A DNA stretch of 64,000 nucleotides, taken from positions 6,510,001 through 6,574,000 of the forward strand of contig CBDDCL010000015.1 in assembly GCA_965226245.1 (NCBI GenBank), given 5' to 3'. Under the pieces are notes generated by a model, which had not been told where the DNA came from, made no database searches, and saw only the letters and a program-made list of their open reading frames with translations. Source of the DNA: CBDCYS01 sp965226245. GTDB lineage: Bacteria; Acidobacteriota; Terriglobia; Bryobacterales; UBA6623. Below are positions 16,480-26,081 of this stretch, piece by piece; within the stretch, counting starts at the first letter, position 1; each line of letters starts with the position of its first letter. The translations under genes were made by a program, and so were the position numbers.

Positions 16480-19400
16480 CTAGCGCAGCCTTTTCTTGTA
16501 GAGAAAGTCGCCGCCGACCAGCCCGTTTTCGTCGCGCGTGAATATCAGGGAGAAGCGCCGCTGCGGGGTCCACTCGAGGCGGACTACCTGTTGCTGGGCG
16601 GAGGAAAGATCGTAACTGTAGATCAGTGTCAAATCGTTGGTAAGCTGCTGTTCGGTCGAGATGCGCGCGCTGGGATTGGCCTCGGCGCCCCCAATCTGGG
16701 GATCGACCCTCAAGCGGCTCACTCCAAAGAAACGGCGCAACCGCCCGGAAACAGGCTGCGCCAGGGCATTGGAAAGCACCGTGTTCGCGCCGGCTTGCAA
16801 AAGACCCTGCTGCGCGATGGTTTGCTGCGAGGCGAAAACCGGGTTCTGACTGGGCGCCCGCCCGGCCGTAATTAGGCTCACCAGTTCGTTGAATTGAAGG
16901 GGCGGATCCGAGCGGTAGCTCAAATTCATCTTGCGGGCCGGCCCGGAAAGAATTAGCGCCAAATCCACATCGCGCACGCGCGTCTCCAGCTCGAAATTGA
17001 CTACCGGTTCAATGCGGAAAGGACTGACGAAATCGATATCTCCCCGGTTGATGAAATACCGCGAGCTCTGGAAGACCACTTGGCCCTGCGTCACGCTAAT
17101 CCGGCCAAACAAGGACGGTTGGAGAGCGGTTCCTGTCACGCGCAGGTCGATGCGGGTCTGCATGTCGCGAACGAGGTTGGTTTCGACTCGGAGGACCGGG
17201 ATTGAGGTGACCCGGACATTGAGTTGCATGTTCGAGAGCGCGGGGTCGCTAGCCAGTGCAGCCGGCGGCTCACCGAGGGTCGCCAGAATCGCGCCTAGAT
17301 CGATGTCGGGACTTAGGGTGGCCCGCTGGACGACAACTTCGCCGCTCAGCAGACTTTGAACGTCGGTTCCCGAGAGAGTAAACTCGCCGTCCACGATGGT
17401 GCTCACGGGTGGATAGCGGATGCGGACTCTTTCCGCCTGCGCGGTTAGCCGGTAGCTGGATGCTCCTTCGAAATCGACGTTTCCGGTCAGCCGCAATCTG
17501 CCGCCGCCGGTCGCCGCGCTGAGTTCGTCGATCCGAATATGCTTGCCGCTGAAGGTCACGCGGCCGTTCATGTCGCTCAGACCATTCGGAAACTCGGCGT
17601 AACGCAGTGTGCCGTTCTTCACTTCCATGCTGCCCTGAACCACTGGATCACTCAAGTCACCCGAGATCTTGACCTGCACGGTGGAGGCGCCCGCCGCCCT
17701 CAGGTTCGAAACAAAACTTTGGGCCACGGCGAGATTGAACACTCCGGTCAAATCCAGATCGAAGTTTCCGGGCCCGCTCAAACCGACCGTGCCGTTGATT
17801 TCGATATCCGTACCTTCTTCTTCCGGCGCGTCCGCCGGCCCAGGACCCAGCAGCCTCATGCGGTCCAGCTTGAGGGTCTGATTTTCGATGCTCCATCGCA
17901 TGGGGAAAGGAAGATTGGAGATGGAATAGCCGCTTTCGGAACCGGCAATTTCGGCGAGTGCGAATTCGAGGCGCGTCATCTCTCCGGCCGCTTGCATCTC
18001 GCCAAGTTTCAACGCATCGCCTGAAAACGAACAACTGCCGTCGAGTTCTCCCGTCAATTGCCGCAGCGGAACATCCGCCATTCGAACCAGCGCAACAGCG
18101 TCAATGTTCTTGAATTCCACCTGTCCGTTGAACGACCCGCGCGGCTGCAACCTGGTACGGCCCCCGATAGTCCCGCCCAGAACGTTTCCTTGCCAGTCGA
18201 GCGTGACTTCTTCGCCAACCGTTTCCACGGCGCCTCGGAAGTCCCCCAGCCGTTTCCCGCCGATCGAGAGATCCGGGACCGCCCAGGACCCCGCCGCTTC
18301 GAGGTTTTCAAAAAGCTCCTCGCCTTTCCCCAGCCGGCCCGATCCCGTTAGTTTGAAGCGCAACGCGCCGCTGGGCCGGTCTTCCGCCCCGGCCAGCACG
18401 GGAACATAGACGAGCGGCCAATCGGAGCTTTCCGCCTCGAACCTCAACTGCTTGCGAATCGGCTCGAACTCCGCCTTCGCATCGACTCGGGCGCCGCCAC
18501 GCACGATATGGAGCGATTGGATCGTCACTTTTTCTTCGCTGAACTGGAAACGGCCCGCCAGGCTTTCGAACGGATCGCCCCACAGCTCGACATCCCGCAT
18601 CTCGAGCCGCCCTTCGCCCGTCGGGCTGGAGCGGCTTCCCCGAACCGCCAAACGGCCCTCGAGTTGTCCCTTCACGGGAACTTCAAAGCCGGCCTTCCTC
18701 AATAAAGGGCCTGCGTCCAAGCCGGTGATTTCAACGTCCGCCGACCAGGGCAAGCCCGAGGCGATCGTTCCCTCATCCAGCGGCAAGCTCAGGTCGACGG
18801 CGGCGCGCGCGGATTCGTACTCGACGCTTCCTCGCGTCACTTTCAAGTGGTCGCGGGCGGCTTCAACTTGACCCGCCACGCGACGGAAGTCATAGCCCTG
18901 AACATGAACATCGTCAGCGCTCAAATCCCCCACGAACACGGCCTGCTGGATTCCATCGGCGAGAAAGTTTCCGCGCAAGTCACCGGCGACCGCCGCTTCA
19001 CCGTTGAGTTGAAACGGCAGGTCGTCGGGCGAGCGGCCCGTGGCCTCGAGCCAGGCGGCGATGTCGTTCGTTGAACTCAGATGTATGGCCACGTGCAACG
19101 CCGCAACGGTGTGGGCCGCAATTGACCCGTTCGCTTTGATTTCGGTGTAAGGGGTCGTTAGCTCAAATCGCGCTACCCGGGCGGTTTGCTCCAGACTGCT
19201 GTAGTGGAGTTCGAGAAAGCCCTGCAGCGGCGTACCAGCCGCCGGCTCGAACTCGGGGGCCGAATTATCGGGAGCCGAAAGCGTCAGCGCCAAGTCAGTC
19301 CGCAGGTTATCCGGTTCGCCCTCGACTTTTAGGCGCGCGCTCAGCGTGCTGCTCCAGGGGAGAGTTTCAAACGGAACCTTCGAAGGATTCGTCGCCGCGT

Positions 19401-20541
19401 AGATCTCATCCAACGGGACATCCTGAAGTTCCCCTTCCAATTGCAGGCGAGGCGCCGACGGGCCTTGGAGATTCTCCACGCTCGCGGAGCCGCTGAGCGA
19501 GCGGCCCCATACAGAGATCGTCACGGGGGCTGCCGACAGACGGTTTTGGTCGCCGGAAAACTCGGCTTCAACCGCAACTCCGCCGACCACGCCCACGGGT
19601 GTGCTCGCACTCACGTCAAAGGCGGAGATCGTCCCGCTGTAAGCCAGCTCCTGTTCGCCTGCCTGCCAGTTTGCCGTGCCCTTGACAATCGCAACGCCGC
19701 TGCGGACAACCGGATGATCGAGCCATTCAGCGAGTTCGGGCAAGGCGATCTTGGCCTCATAATTGGCCGCCGCGTTTGGCTGCCGCCAGCCATCAAGAAC
19801 AACATCGCCGGAGAGCTTGGATTTTCCCGCGGCAACCGAAAACTTCGGTATTTCGATACGGTCCCGATAGAGCCATACATCGGCCTCGCCTTTTGAAAGC
19901 AGCGGCCTCAGTTCTCCTATCTCCGCTGAGGAGTCACGGAGCCGGATGCGAGCGATATAGCGCTCGCCTTCCTGGTCGAATTGGGTCCTGACGCTAAAAT
20001 CTTCCGCTGAAAATGTGATGTCGTAGCGCGTCCCATTCCAATAAATGCTGCCCCGATCCAACTCGAACAGCCCGACGGCAACATCAAAAAGATCGAGGAC
20101 TGACGTGGGGTTCTCGGCGATTGCTGGCCGGGGGACGTTGCTGGATCCATCCGCGGCCACCTCGATATGCACGGTGGGATCCGACAACCGCAGCTCCCGC
20201 AGCGAAACCTGCCTTCTCATCAGGGAGTCGATGCCAAATCTCAGCGCTACCTCGGGAATTTCCAGCAGAGGGGGCTTGAGCGGGTTTTCGGTCCCATGAA
20301 TTGTCAGTTGCCGCAGCTCCAGACTGCGGCCCAACAAGGAAAAATCGACCCCGCCGATTTCAACGCGGCCTCCGCTGGCCTCTTGCAAGCCGGCCACGAG
20401 CCGCTCGCGAATTTTCTGCTCGAACCATTCGCTTTGCGCCAGCAAATGCAGTCCCGTAACCGCAACCGACAGCGCCCCCGCGGCAGTCGCGAGCGCGATC
20501 GTCCAGCGATTTCGCGGGATCTGGAGCAAGGAGCTTTGCAT
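16480..20541 (-). CDS. tamB: TamB-like translocation/assembly protein
   Basis: 1,353 residues: an N-terminal signal anchor (WTIALATAAGALSVAVTGLH), then a long AsmA/TamB-like region of beta-strand repeats that would bridge the periplasm, and a C-terminal TamB (DUF490) domain ending RRFSLIFTRDENGLVGGDFL plus YKKRLR. TamB partners an Omp85 protein to insert outer-membrane proteins or to move phospholipid between membranes. The Omp85 gene (21468-24422) and a SurA-like chaperone gene lie directly upstream on the same strand. An AspVal-rich repeat region such as VQGSMEVKNGTLRYAEFPNG is typical of the family. Confidence 0.88.
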   Translation of the reverse strand: MQSSLLQIPRNRWTIALATAAGALSVAVTGLHLLAQSEWFEQKIRERLVAGLQEASGGRVEIGGVDFSLLGRSLELRQLTIHGTENPLKPPLLEIPEVALRFGIDSLMRRQVSLRELRLSDPTVHIEVAADGSSNVPRPAIAENPTSVLDLFDVAVGLFELDRGSIYWNGTRYDITFSAEDFSVRTQFDQEGERYIARIRLRDSSAEIGELRPLLSKGEADVWLYRDRIEIPKFSVAAGKSKLSGDVVLDGWRQPNAAANYEAKIALPELAEWLDHPVVRSGVAIVKGTANWQAGEQELAYSGTISAFDVSASTPVGVVGGVAVEAEFSGDQNRLSAAPVTISVWGRSLSGSASVENLQGPSAPRLQLEGELQDVPLDEIYAATNPSKVPFETLPWSSTLSARLKVEGEPDNLRTDLALTLSAPDNSAPEFEPAAGTPLQGFLELHYSSLEQTARVARFELTTPYTEIKANGSIAAHTVAALHVAIHLSSTNDIAAWLEATGRSPDDLPFQLNGEAAVAGDLRGNFLADGIQQAVFVGDLSADDVHVQGYDFRRVAGQVEAARDHLKVTRGSVEYESARAAVDLSLPLDEGTIASGLPWSADVEITGLDAGPLLRKAGFEVPVKGQLEGRLAVRGSRSSPTGEGRLEMRDVELWGDPFESLAGRFQFSEEKVTIQSLHIVRGGARVDAKAEFEPIRKQLRFEAESSDWPLVYVPVLAGAEDRPSGALRFKLTGSGRLGKGEELFENLEAAGSWAVPDLSIGGKRLGDFRGAVETVGEEVTLDWQGNVLGGTIGGRTRLQPRGSFNGQVEFKNIDAVALVRMADVPLRQLTGELDGSCSFSGDALKLGEMQAAGEMTRLEFALAEIAGSESGYSISNLPFPMRWSIENQTLKLDRMRLLGPGPADAPEEEGTDIEINGTVGLSGPGNFDLDLTGVFNLAVAQSFVSNLRAAGASTVQVKISGDLSDPVVQGSMEVKNGTLRYAEFPNGLSDMNGRVTFSGKHIRIDELSAATGGGRLRLTGNVDFEGASSYRLTAQAERVRIRYPPVSTIVDGEFTLSGTDVQSLLSGEVVVQRATLSPDIDLGAILATLGEPPAALASDPALSNMQLNVRVTSIPVLRVETNLVRDMQTRIDLRVTGTALQPSLFGRISVTQGQVVFQSSRYFINRGDIDFVSPFRIEPVVNFELETRVRDVDLALILSGPARKMNLSYRSDPPLQFNELVSLITAGRAPSQNPVFASQQTIAQQGLLQAGANTVLSNALAQPVSGRLRRFFGVSRLRVDPQIGGAEANPSARISTEQQLTNDLTLIYSYDLSSAQQQVVRLEWTPQRRFSLIFTRDENGLVGGDFLYKKRLR

Positions 20542-20612
20542 CTTTTACTCAGCGGACACGCCGTCCATGGGACGGCGGGACAACGTTCGACCGGTGAATT
20601 TCACTCCAATCA

Positions 20613-21296
20613 TCACTCTACCTGCCTGCCATTATCGAGCTCCCCGCTGTCGGCGATGTCGATCCGCGAAGTGGCGCGGACCTGCTTGAGCCAGTCGTCG
20701 AGCAAGGCGTCAACCTGTTGTTGGGCGACGATCTGTCGTATTTGCCCATGCACTTCCGTCAAGGGCTCGGGGACTCCTGCTTCCACCAGCCGTACCTGAG
20801 GCGTATAGCTGTTCTCGTAATAGCTCTTGATTTCATCTTCCGATATCTCCATCCCCGTCCGAAACCGAAAGTCGATGAACCGCAGCATATTGAGCTGCCG
20901 CCGCAGAAAATCCCTGAGGTCTTCTTCCGACAGGTTGTAGGCCTTCAGCGCGGCGTCGAAACTCATCCCGTTCGGAAATTCTTGCTGCCGTGAGGCGGCT
21001 AGTTCCTGTTCGATCTGCTCGTCACGGACCCCCAGAAAACTGGTGATCAGCATCTCCTGCGAAATCAGGCTTTGATCGATGAGCCGCCGCAACGCCAGCG
21101 AACGTGCTGCTGCGGAATTGTCCACGGGCCGCTGGTTGATGAAGGACTCCAACCGCAACTGTTGAGCGACTTCGCTCGCGGTGATGACGTTCTTGCCAAC
21201 TACGGCCACGACTTTGTCGAGAATCTCCGCGCCCAGGGCGCCGCCCGACAGCAGGCAGCAGATCAAAGGAAACAGGACGTGATTGAGCAGTTTCAT
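20613..21296 (-). CDS. SurA N-terminal-like periplasmic chaperone
   Basis: About 227 residues from the ATG at 21296, which begins a signal peptide (MKLLNHVLFPLICCLLSGGA, cleavage after LGA); an upstream in-frame start at 21338 is less likely. The mature protein opens EILDKVVAVVGKNVITASEV, the classic SurA N-domain, and ends in helices (QQVDALLDDWLKQVRATSRI). No parvulin PPIase domain is seen, so it is a chaperone-only form, shorter than E. coli SurA (428). Its position between Omp85 and tamB supports a role in outer-membrane protein delivery. Confidence 0.82.
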   Translation of the reverse strand: MKLLNHVLFPLICCLLSGGALGAEILDKVVAVVGKNVITASEVAQQLRLESFINQRPVDNSAAARSLALRRLIDQSLISQEMLITSFLGVRDEQIEQELAASRQQEFPNGMSFDAALKAYNLSEEDLRDFLRRQLNMLRFIDFRFRTGMEISEDEIKSYYENSYTPQVRLVEAGVPEPLTEVHGQIRQIVAQQQVDALLDDWLKQVRATSRIDIADSGELDNGRQVE

Positions 21297-21319
21297 TTGT
21301 TGTCCCTGCCTTGAGGCAC

Positions 21320-21461
21320 TAACGCGGACCAGCCGCAACCAAAGGGGGAGCGTGGCCGGCGTCGGATGCCGCGCGTCGAAGCGGTTAACCCCTCCCTGAC
21401 GGTCGGGGCTCTGAATCTGGTTCCCGAATTTTCTGCCACGCTTTGCAAGAATTTCACTATA
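21320..21461 (+). repeat. Interspersed repeat, full copy
   Basis: 142 bp between the surA-like and Omp85 genes. It starts taacgcggaccagccgcaac, has a core ttaacccctccctgacggtc...ggggctctgaa able to form a hairpin, and ends cgaattttctgccacg...atttcactata. The same ends occur at 44191 (start), 55056-55197 and 33083-33210 (both ends, inverted), and 46972 and 4409 (3' end). Confidence 0.75.
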
Positions 21462-21467
21462 GAAGGC

Positions 21468-24422
21468 CTAAAATCTCTGCCCCAGCGAAAAGTGAAATTG
21501 AAAACCGGAAATACGCTGGTTCGAGCCGCTGACTACAGCAAATCGCGGCGGGTTGACACTGTAGGCGAGATCCACACGAACCGGACCGACCGGTGTGCGG
21601 TAACGCAGGCCGAAGCCGACCGCGTGCACCATGTAATCGAACTCGTAGCGGGTTGTCGCGGCGTTTTCGACGATGGCTTCTTGGGCGCCCTTGAAGCTGA
21701 TTCGTCCCAGCCGCGAGTAAACATTGCCGGCGTCATGAAACAAGACACCGCCGATATTCTCGCCGATCAAGGGGAAGCGCAGCTCGATGCTGTTCAACAA
21801 AAGAGCGCCGCCGCCGATCGGGAACCCCGTCTCCGGGTCGCGCGGGCCGGCCTGATTCACCGGAAAACCGCGGTGGGAGTTGGCCCCGCCGCCAAAGAAC
21901 CTTTCCGACAATGGAATTCGACCGTCCGGATTCGAAGCGAAATCAATCGAATCCACCGAACCGGGCGCCGAGCTGTCCAGCGAGCCGCGAGGCGATATGA
22001 GGCCAAGCTGGACCGTCCGCGCCAGAACCAGCCCTTTCCTGAGCCGATAGTAGGTGCTGTTCTGCCCGAGGAACCGGAAGAAATCGGCCTGGGAGCCCCA
22101 GATGTTGGAAGCGAAACTCAAATCGACCGTGTTGTACGTGCCTTTCGTGGCATCGGTAGGGTCGTCCCGGCGGTCTTGAAAGTAGGTGCCTGAGAGCAGC
22201 GCCACTCGGACCGGCTGTGATGCCAAGTCGAAGTTGAGCCCCGGCGAGATCCGCAGGGTTTCTTGGTCGATCGAAGTGCGCCGGTAAGTGTAGCGGTAGA
22301 GCGCGGTCGAAGGCTTACTGATCTTGTGCTGAAGCTGGAATGCTCCTTCGACGCGCCTGCCCGTGAACGTTCGCACATTGCGGGAGGTGTCCAGCAGGCC
22401 GCTGACGATCATGCGCCACTTGTCCGACCCGCTGAACCGCGGGGCTTCGTAGGTGAACAGGGCTCTCTGCTGCAGGTTCGAGAAACGGGTGCGCATGCTT
22501 GCGGTATGACCGCGGCCACGCAGATTCAGCCGGGTCAGCTCCAGAGTGAGCCGGGGGCTGAAAGAGGCGTCGCCGACTGGCGAGGTCCCCTCCACCGTAT
22601 TCCCGCCGATGCGGGCAAACTCGGCGCCTCCGCCCACGCCGACTGTCCAGCGGCGCGCCTCTTGTAACTGCAGCAGGACGTTCTTCGAAGGCTCGCTGCC
22701 TGCGGGGTTCTGCAGGTCCACATCCACCTTGGAGAAGATCCCCAGGTCATAGAGGCGCCGCTGGGTCTCAAACATCGCACTCTGCGACAGCGGGCCGCCC
22801 GGGGTCACGCGGACTTGGCTGCTTACGAGAGATTCCTGGGTGTGTTTCAACCCCGTGATGATGGGGCGGCGGATCAGCAGGTTCTTCCCCTCCTGTATGG
22901 TGTACTCGACGATGACGCGGTTGGGTTCACCGGCCGCGATCTGTTTCCAGCTAAACCGGGCGTCCTGGAATCCGTTGTCGAAGTAAGTCCCCAGAATCAT
23001 ATCCCGGTCCGTGGCAATACTGAGTTCGCTGAAGACCTGCTGCGGCGCGGACGCAAGATCCGGATAGAATTCATCGGCCGGAATCTGTTCGGCTCCGTGG
23101 ATGCGGACGTCCGAGACGATCGTCGGCTCACCCTCCTCGATCGTCAAGAATACGGCCAGGTTTCCTTCGCGGCCCCTGAAGTCGTCGCTAACCCTGCCTG
23201 CCACCTTGACCCCGCGGAATCCGTTCGATCGGTATAGATCCTCAATGGCCGCCGTGTCCCGCTCGAGCATGCTTTCGTTGTAGCGGCCTCTTCTAAACTG
23301 GAAGCTCTTTTCCTGGATAAGCAAGCGCTCGCGAATCGTGCCGAGATCGAAGAATCGGTTACCCTGGATGTCGAGCCGCACCAGCCGGTGCCGCCGGCCA
23401 CGCTCGGCGTGATAGACGATCACGACCTCATCGGCCCGTTCCGTCTCACGAAAGTAGTCCACCTTGGCATCAAAGTACCCGCGGTTTTGCAAATGGTCTC
23501 GAAGGTTGCGGCGCCCCTCCTCCAGCAGGTCATCGTCAACCACACCCTCCTCGTAGATCGGGAGATACTTGCGCAGTTGCTTGGGAGAGAACGGTTCGCC
23601 GTCGACTCGGACCTTGACCTTCGGCCCGCGGTTGAGTTGCAGCACGATCGAGACCAGATTGGCGTCGGCGTCCAGATCCCTTCCGGTCACGCGTGGTTCC
23701 GCCCGCCAGCGGTCTTCCTTGTGAAAGTGCTCCTCTAGACGAACCAGCCCTCGCTGAATCCGCCTTTGGTGAAACGGTTTGCCCTGACGCCATTTCGTAA
23801 TCCGCCGGACTTCCTCCACGGCCAGAACCGGAACCTCATCGGGGGACTCGCTCGTGAGGATGATGTTGCCAATGCCTGCTCGTAATCCCGGCACAACCGT
23901 TATCTCGATGTCACGCTGTTGGTACTCGGGGTTATCGGTCGCCGAGTGCGTTACCCGTGGTGCGAAGAAGCCGTTGTCTTCGAGTAGCCGGCGTATCTCT
24001 TGCTTCGCGAATCGCACCTTGTCTTCGGTGTAGATCTCACCCAGCTCCAACTCAGTGACATTCAGAAGCTGACTCTCGGTGGGGGGAGCTGGAACACCAA
24101 CGATTCCGGCCAAGCCAATAAACCAGCTCGGCTCCGCGAGAAAGGTGACCTTAACGCCTCCATCCTGCTCCGTGACGTCGACTGTAATCTGTTTGGAGTA
24201 GCGTCCGGTGGCGAAGAGGTTATGGAGAGTTTCGCGAACCTGACGGCGGCTGAACTGAGCGCCCTCCTTAACCGTGACGACTTCGTCCAGGTGCCGCTGC
24301 GTTAAAGGCTGACGGGGGGGGGCGAAGTCCACCTCTACCACGTTCAAACTCTCCACATCGGCTCCGGGCGCCTGTACGGCGGCCAACATCGCCGCAAACA
24401 GCATCAGCAAAAGAGAACGCAC
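21468..24422 (-). CDS. Omp85-family outer-membrane assembly protein (TamA/BamA-like)
   Basis: 984 residues with a signal peptide (RSLLLMLFAAMLAAVQAPGA). Several POTRA-type repeats follow, for example LVRLDIQGNRFFDLGTIRER and VSDVRIHGAEQIPADEFYPD. The C-terminal Omp85 barrel includes the hallmark FFGGGANSHRGFPVNQAGPR and ends FHFSLGQRF with the terminal Phe needed for barrel insertion. It exceeds both E. coli BamA (810) and TamA (577), reflecting extra POTRA units. It heads the cluster with the SurA-like, TamB and Pcm genes, which favours a TamA-like role. Confidence 0.88.
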   Translation of the reverse strand: MRSLLLMLFAAMLAAVQAPGADVESLNVVEVDFAPPRQPLTQRHLDEVVTVKEGAQFSRRQVRETLHNLFATGRYSKQITVDVTEQDGGVKVTFLAEPSWFIGLAGIVGVPAPPTESQLLNVTELELGEIYTEDKVRFAKQEIRRLLEDNGFFAPRVTHSATDNPEYQQRDIEITVVPGLRAGIGNIILTSESPDEVPVLAVEEVRRITKWRQGKPFHQRRIQRGLVRLEEHFHKEDRWRAEPRVTGRDLDADANLVSIVLQLNRGPKVKVRVDGEPFSPKQLRKYLPIYEEGVVDDDLLEEGRRNLRDHLQNRGYFDAKVDYFRETERADEVVIVYHAERGRRHRLVRLDIQGNRFFDLGTIRERLLIQEKSFQFRRGRYNESMLERDTAAIEDLYRSNGFRGVKVAGRVSDDFRGREGNLAVFLTIEEGEPTIVSDVRIHGAEQIPADEFYPDLASAPQQVFSELSIATDRDMILGTYFDNGFQDARFSWKQIAAGEPNRVIVEYTIQEGKNLLIRRPIITGLKHTQESLVSSQVRVTPGGPLSQSAMFETQRRLYDLGIFSKVDVDLQNPAGSEPSKNVLLQLQEARRWTVGVGGGAEFARIGGNTVEGTSPVGDASFSPRLTLELTRLNLRGRGHTASMRTRFSNLQQRALFTYEAPRFSGSDKWRMIVSGLLDTSRNVRTFTGRRVEGAFQLQHKISKPSTALYRYTYRRTSIDQETLRISPGLNFDLASQPVRVALLSGTYFQDRRDDPTDATKGTYNTVDLSFASNIWGSQADFFRFLGQNSTYYRLRKGLVLARTVQLGLISPRGSLDSSAPGSVDSIDFASNPDGRIPLSERFFGGGANSHRGFPVNQAGPRDPETGFPIGGGALLLNSIELRFPLIGENIGGVLFHDAGNVYSRLGRISFKGAQEAIVENAATTRYEFDYMVHAVGFGLRYRTPVGPVRVDLAYSVNPPRFAVVSGSNQRISGFQFHFSLGQRF

Positions 24423-24571
24423 AGGCTACTCCAAATTATAGGACGGCGCCTATACCTTCCTGGTATACGCCATACGGTGCGGACGGGAGGAAAACTCGCT
24501 GCCGGAGCGTACGCGCTGATAGGATCGTTAGTAGCTGGGTGCCCTGGCTTCGGCGGGGCGGCGCCAACCGC

Positions 24572-25594
24572 ATGACCGACAGCGACAGAGAAAAGTATTC
24601 GCGCCAGATTCTGTTTGACGAAGTCGGAGAACAAGGTCAGCAACGTCTCCTGGAGTCACGTGCCGTCATCGTTGGTTGCGGCGCGCTTGGCAGCTTTCAC
24701 GCGGCGGCCCTGGCCCGCGCGGGCGTTGGCAACATGGTCATCATCGACCGGGACTACGTCGAGCCGAGCAATCTGCAGCGGCAATGGTTGTTTGACGAAT
24801 CTGACGCAGAGCAGGCGTTACCAAAGGCCGCTGCCGCTGCCCGGCGGCTGGCGGCCATCAATTCCAGCGTCCAGGTTGAACCGTGTATTGCCGATCTCAC
24901 CGCCGCCAACGCCGAGCAATTGTTGTTGCCGGCGGATGTGATCCTCGACGGCTGCGACAATTTCGAGACGCGCTATCTGATCAATGACTTGGCTGTAAAA
25001 CACGGCATCCCCTGGATCTATGGCGCTGCCGTCGGCAGCTACGGCATTACGATGCCCATTCTTCCCCAGCGCGGCGCCTGCTTGGCTTGCATCTTCCCCG
25101 AGCCGCCGGGAGGTGTTCAGCCGACCTGCGATACCGCCGGGATCCTTAACTCTATTACGGCGGCCATCGCGGCGCTGCAAGTCGCCGATGCGCTCAAGAT
25201 CATGGCCGGCAGAGCGGACGCCATCCAGGCAAGAATGCTGACCATGGATGTATGGAAAAGCACGGTCCGAACGGTCTCTTCCGAGCGGGCCGACCCTGAT
25301 TGCGCCGTTTGCGGCCGCCGCAAGTTCCAATACCTCGCGGGCAGCCGGCGCCGCGCCGCCACTCTCTGCGGAAGGGACGCCGTCCAAATCAATGAACGAG
25401 AGCGGCCTATTGATCTCGCCGAGTTGCAAGCCACACTCGAACCGCTGGGGACCGTGCGGTCAAACGATTACGCCTTGCGCTTTATTTGTCCTCCGCACGA
25501 AATGACGATCTTTGCTGATGGACGCGCCATTGTCAAAGGAACCGATGACATCGGCGTGGCCCGCGGCCTCTACGCGCGCTATGTCGGAATTTGA
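24572..25594 (+). CDS. ThiF/MoeB-family E1-like adenylyltransferase
   Basis: 340 residues from the ATG at 24572. Members adenylate the C-terminal Gly-Gly of a ubiquitin-like sulfur carrier (ThiS or MoaD) for thiamine, molybdopterin or cysteine biosynthesis. Visible features: nucleotide-binding VIVGCGALGSFHAAALARAG, IDRDYVEPSNLQRQWLFDE with the conserved Arg, the DGCDNFETRYLIND segment, the zinc ligands CLAC and CAVCG, and a Cys in PTCDTAGIL. The C-terminal stretch (GRDAVQINERERPIDLAELQ) is a ThiF-associated tail. Its stop overlaps the start of the Smr gene by 14 bases. Confidence 0.88.
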   Translation: MTDSDREKYSRQILFDEVGEQGQQRLLESRAVIVGCGALGSFHAAALARAGVGNMVIIDRDYVEPSNLQRQWLFDESDAEQALPKAAAAARRLAAINSSVQVEPCIADLTAANAEQLLLPADVILDGCDNFETRYLINDLAVKHGIPWIYGAAVGSYGITMPILPQRGACLACIFPEPPGGVQPTCDTAGILNSITAAIAALQVADALKIMAGRADAIQARMLTMDVWKSTVRTVSSERADPDCAVCGRRKFQYLAGSRRRAATLCGRDAVQINERERPIDLAELQATLEPLGTVRSNDYALRFICPPHEMTIFADGRAIVKGTDDIGVARGLYARYVGI

Positions 25595-25889
25595 CCCGAA
25601 CGCCGATCCGATTCGCATCCCGGTCACGGATGTTTTTGACCTTCACTCGATTCCTCCGAGGGACGTGAAGGCAGCCGTCGAGGGATATCTCGAAGAGGCT
25701 TATCGGCTGCAGTTTCGTGCTTTGCGGATCATCCACGGGCGAGGGATTGGGGTGCAGCGCGAAACGGTTCGCAAGGTCCTGGCGCGCACGCCGTTTGTGA
25801 TCGATTTCCGGGATGCGCCCGCTGAGGCCGGCGGCTGGGGAGCCACGATTATCACACTGCGGTCCGCCGGTGACGGGTTTTCCGAGTAA
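25581..25889 (+). CDS. Smr-domain protein
   Basis: 102 residues from the ATG at 25581. It is almost entirely a Smr (small MutS-related) domain: DLHSIPPRDVKAAVEGYLEE with the DLHxxxxxxA motif, then ALRIIHGRGIGVQRETVRKV with the HGxG nucleic-acid-binding loop. Stand-alone Smr proteins are nucleases acting on branched DNA or on mRNA at stalled ribosomes. Translationally coupled to the ThiF gene (14-base overlap). No MutS ATPase is present. Confidence 0.88.
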   Translation: MSEFDPNADPIRIPVTDVFDLHSIPPRDVKAAVEGYLEEAYRLQFRALRIIHGRGIGVQRETVRKVLARTPFVIDFRDAPAEAGGWGATIITLRSAGDGFSE

Positions 25890-26081
25890 CATTAGGCCAG
25901 CCGGCGAGCCTTGATCTTGCGGGACGTGCCCGTTGTCTCTCGTACGTAATTCGACAGTAACGTCGCGAACACCTGAAGCATCAGCCCGGCGCCGAACCAA
26001 ACTTGCCAGTGACGCCAAAACCACCAGCCGACCCCCCGTATACCGCTTTACATGTCACGCCTAACGTTATAGACTGAATCT
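25890..26081. other. Intergenic region with possible membrane-protein relic
   Basis: Read on the minus strand, 25893-26048 gives an open frame (GIRGVGWWFWRHWQVWFGAG, then LMLQVFATLLSNYVRETTGT) that looks like the C-terminus of a membrane protein, but no start or upstream part exists. It is either chance or a 3' relic. On the plus strand a weak TTTACA at 26047 may belong to the higBA promoter. Confidence 0.3.
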
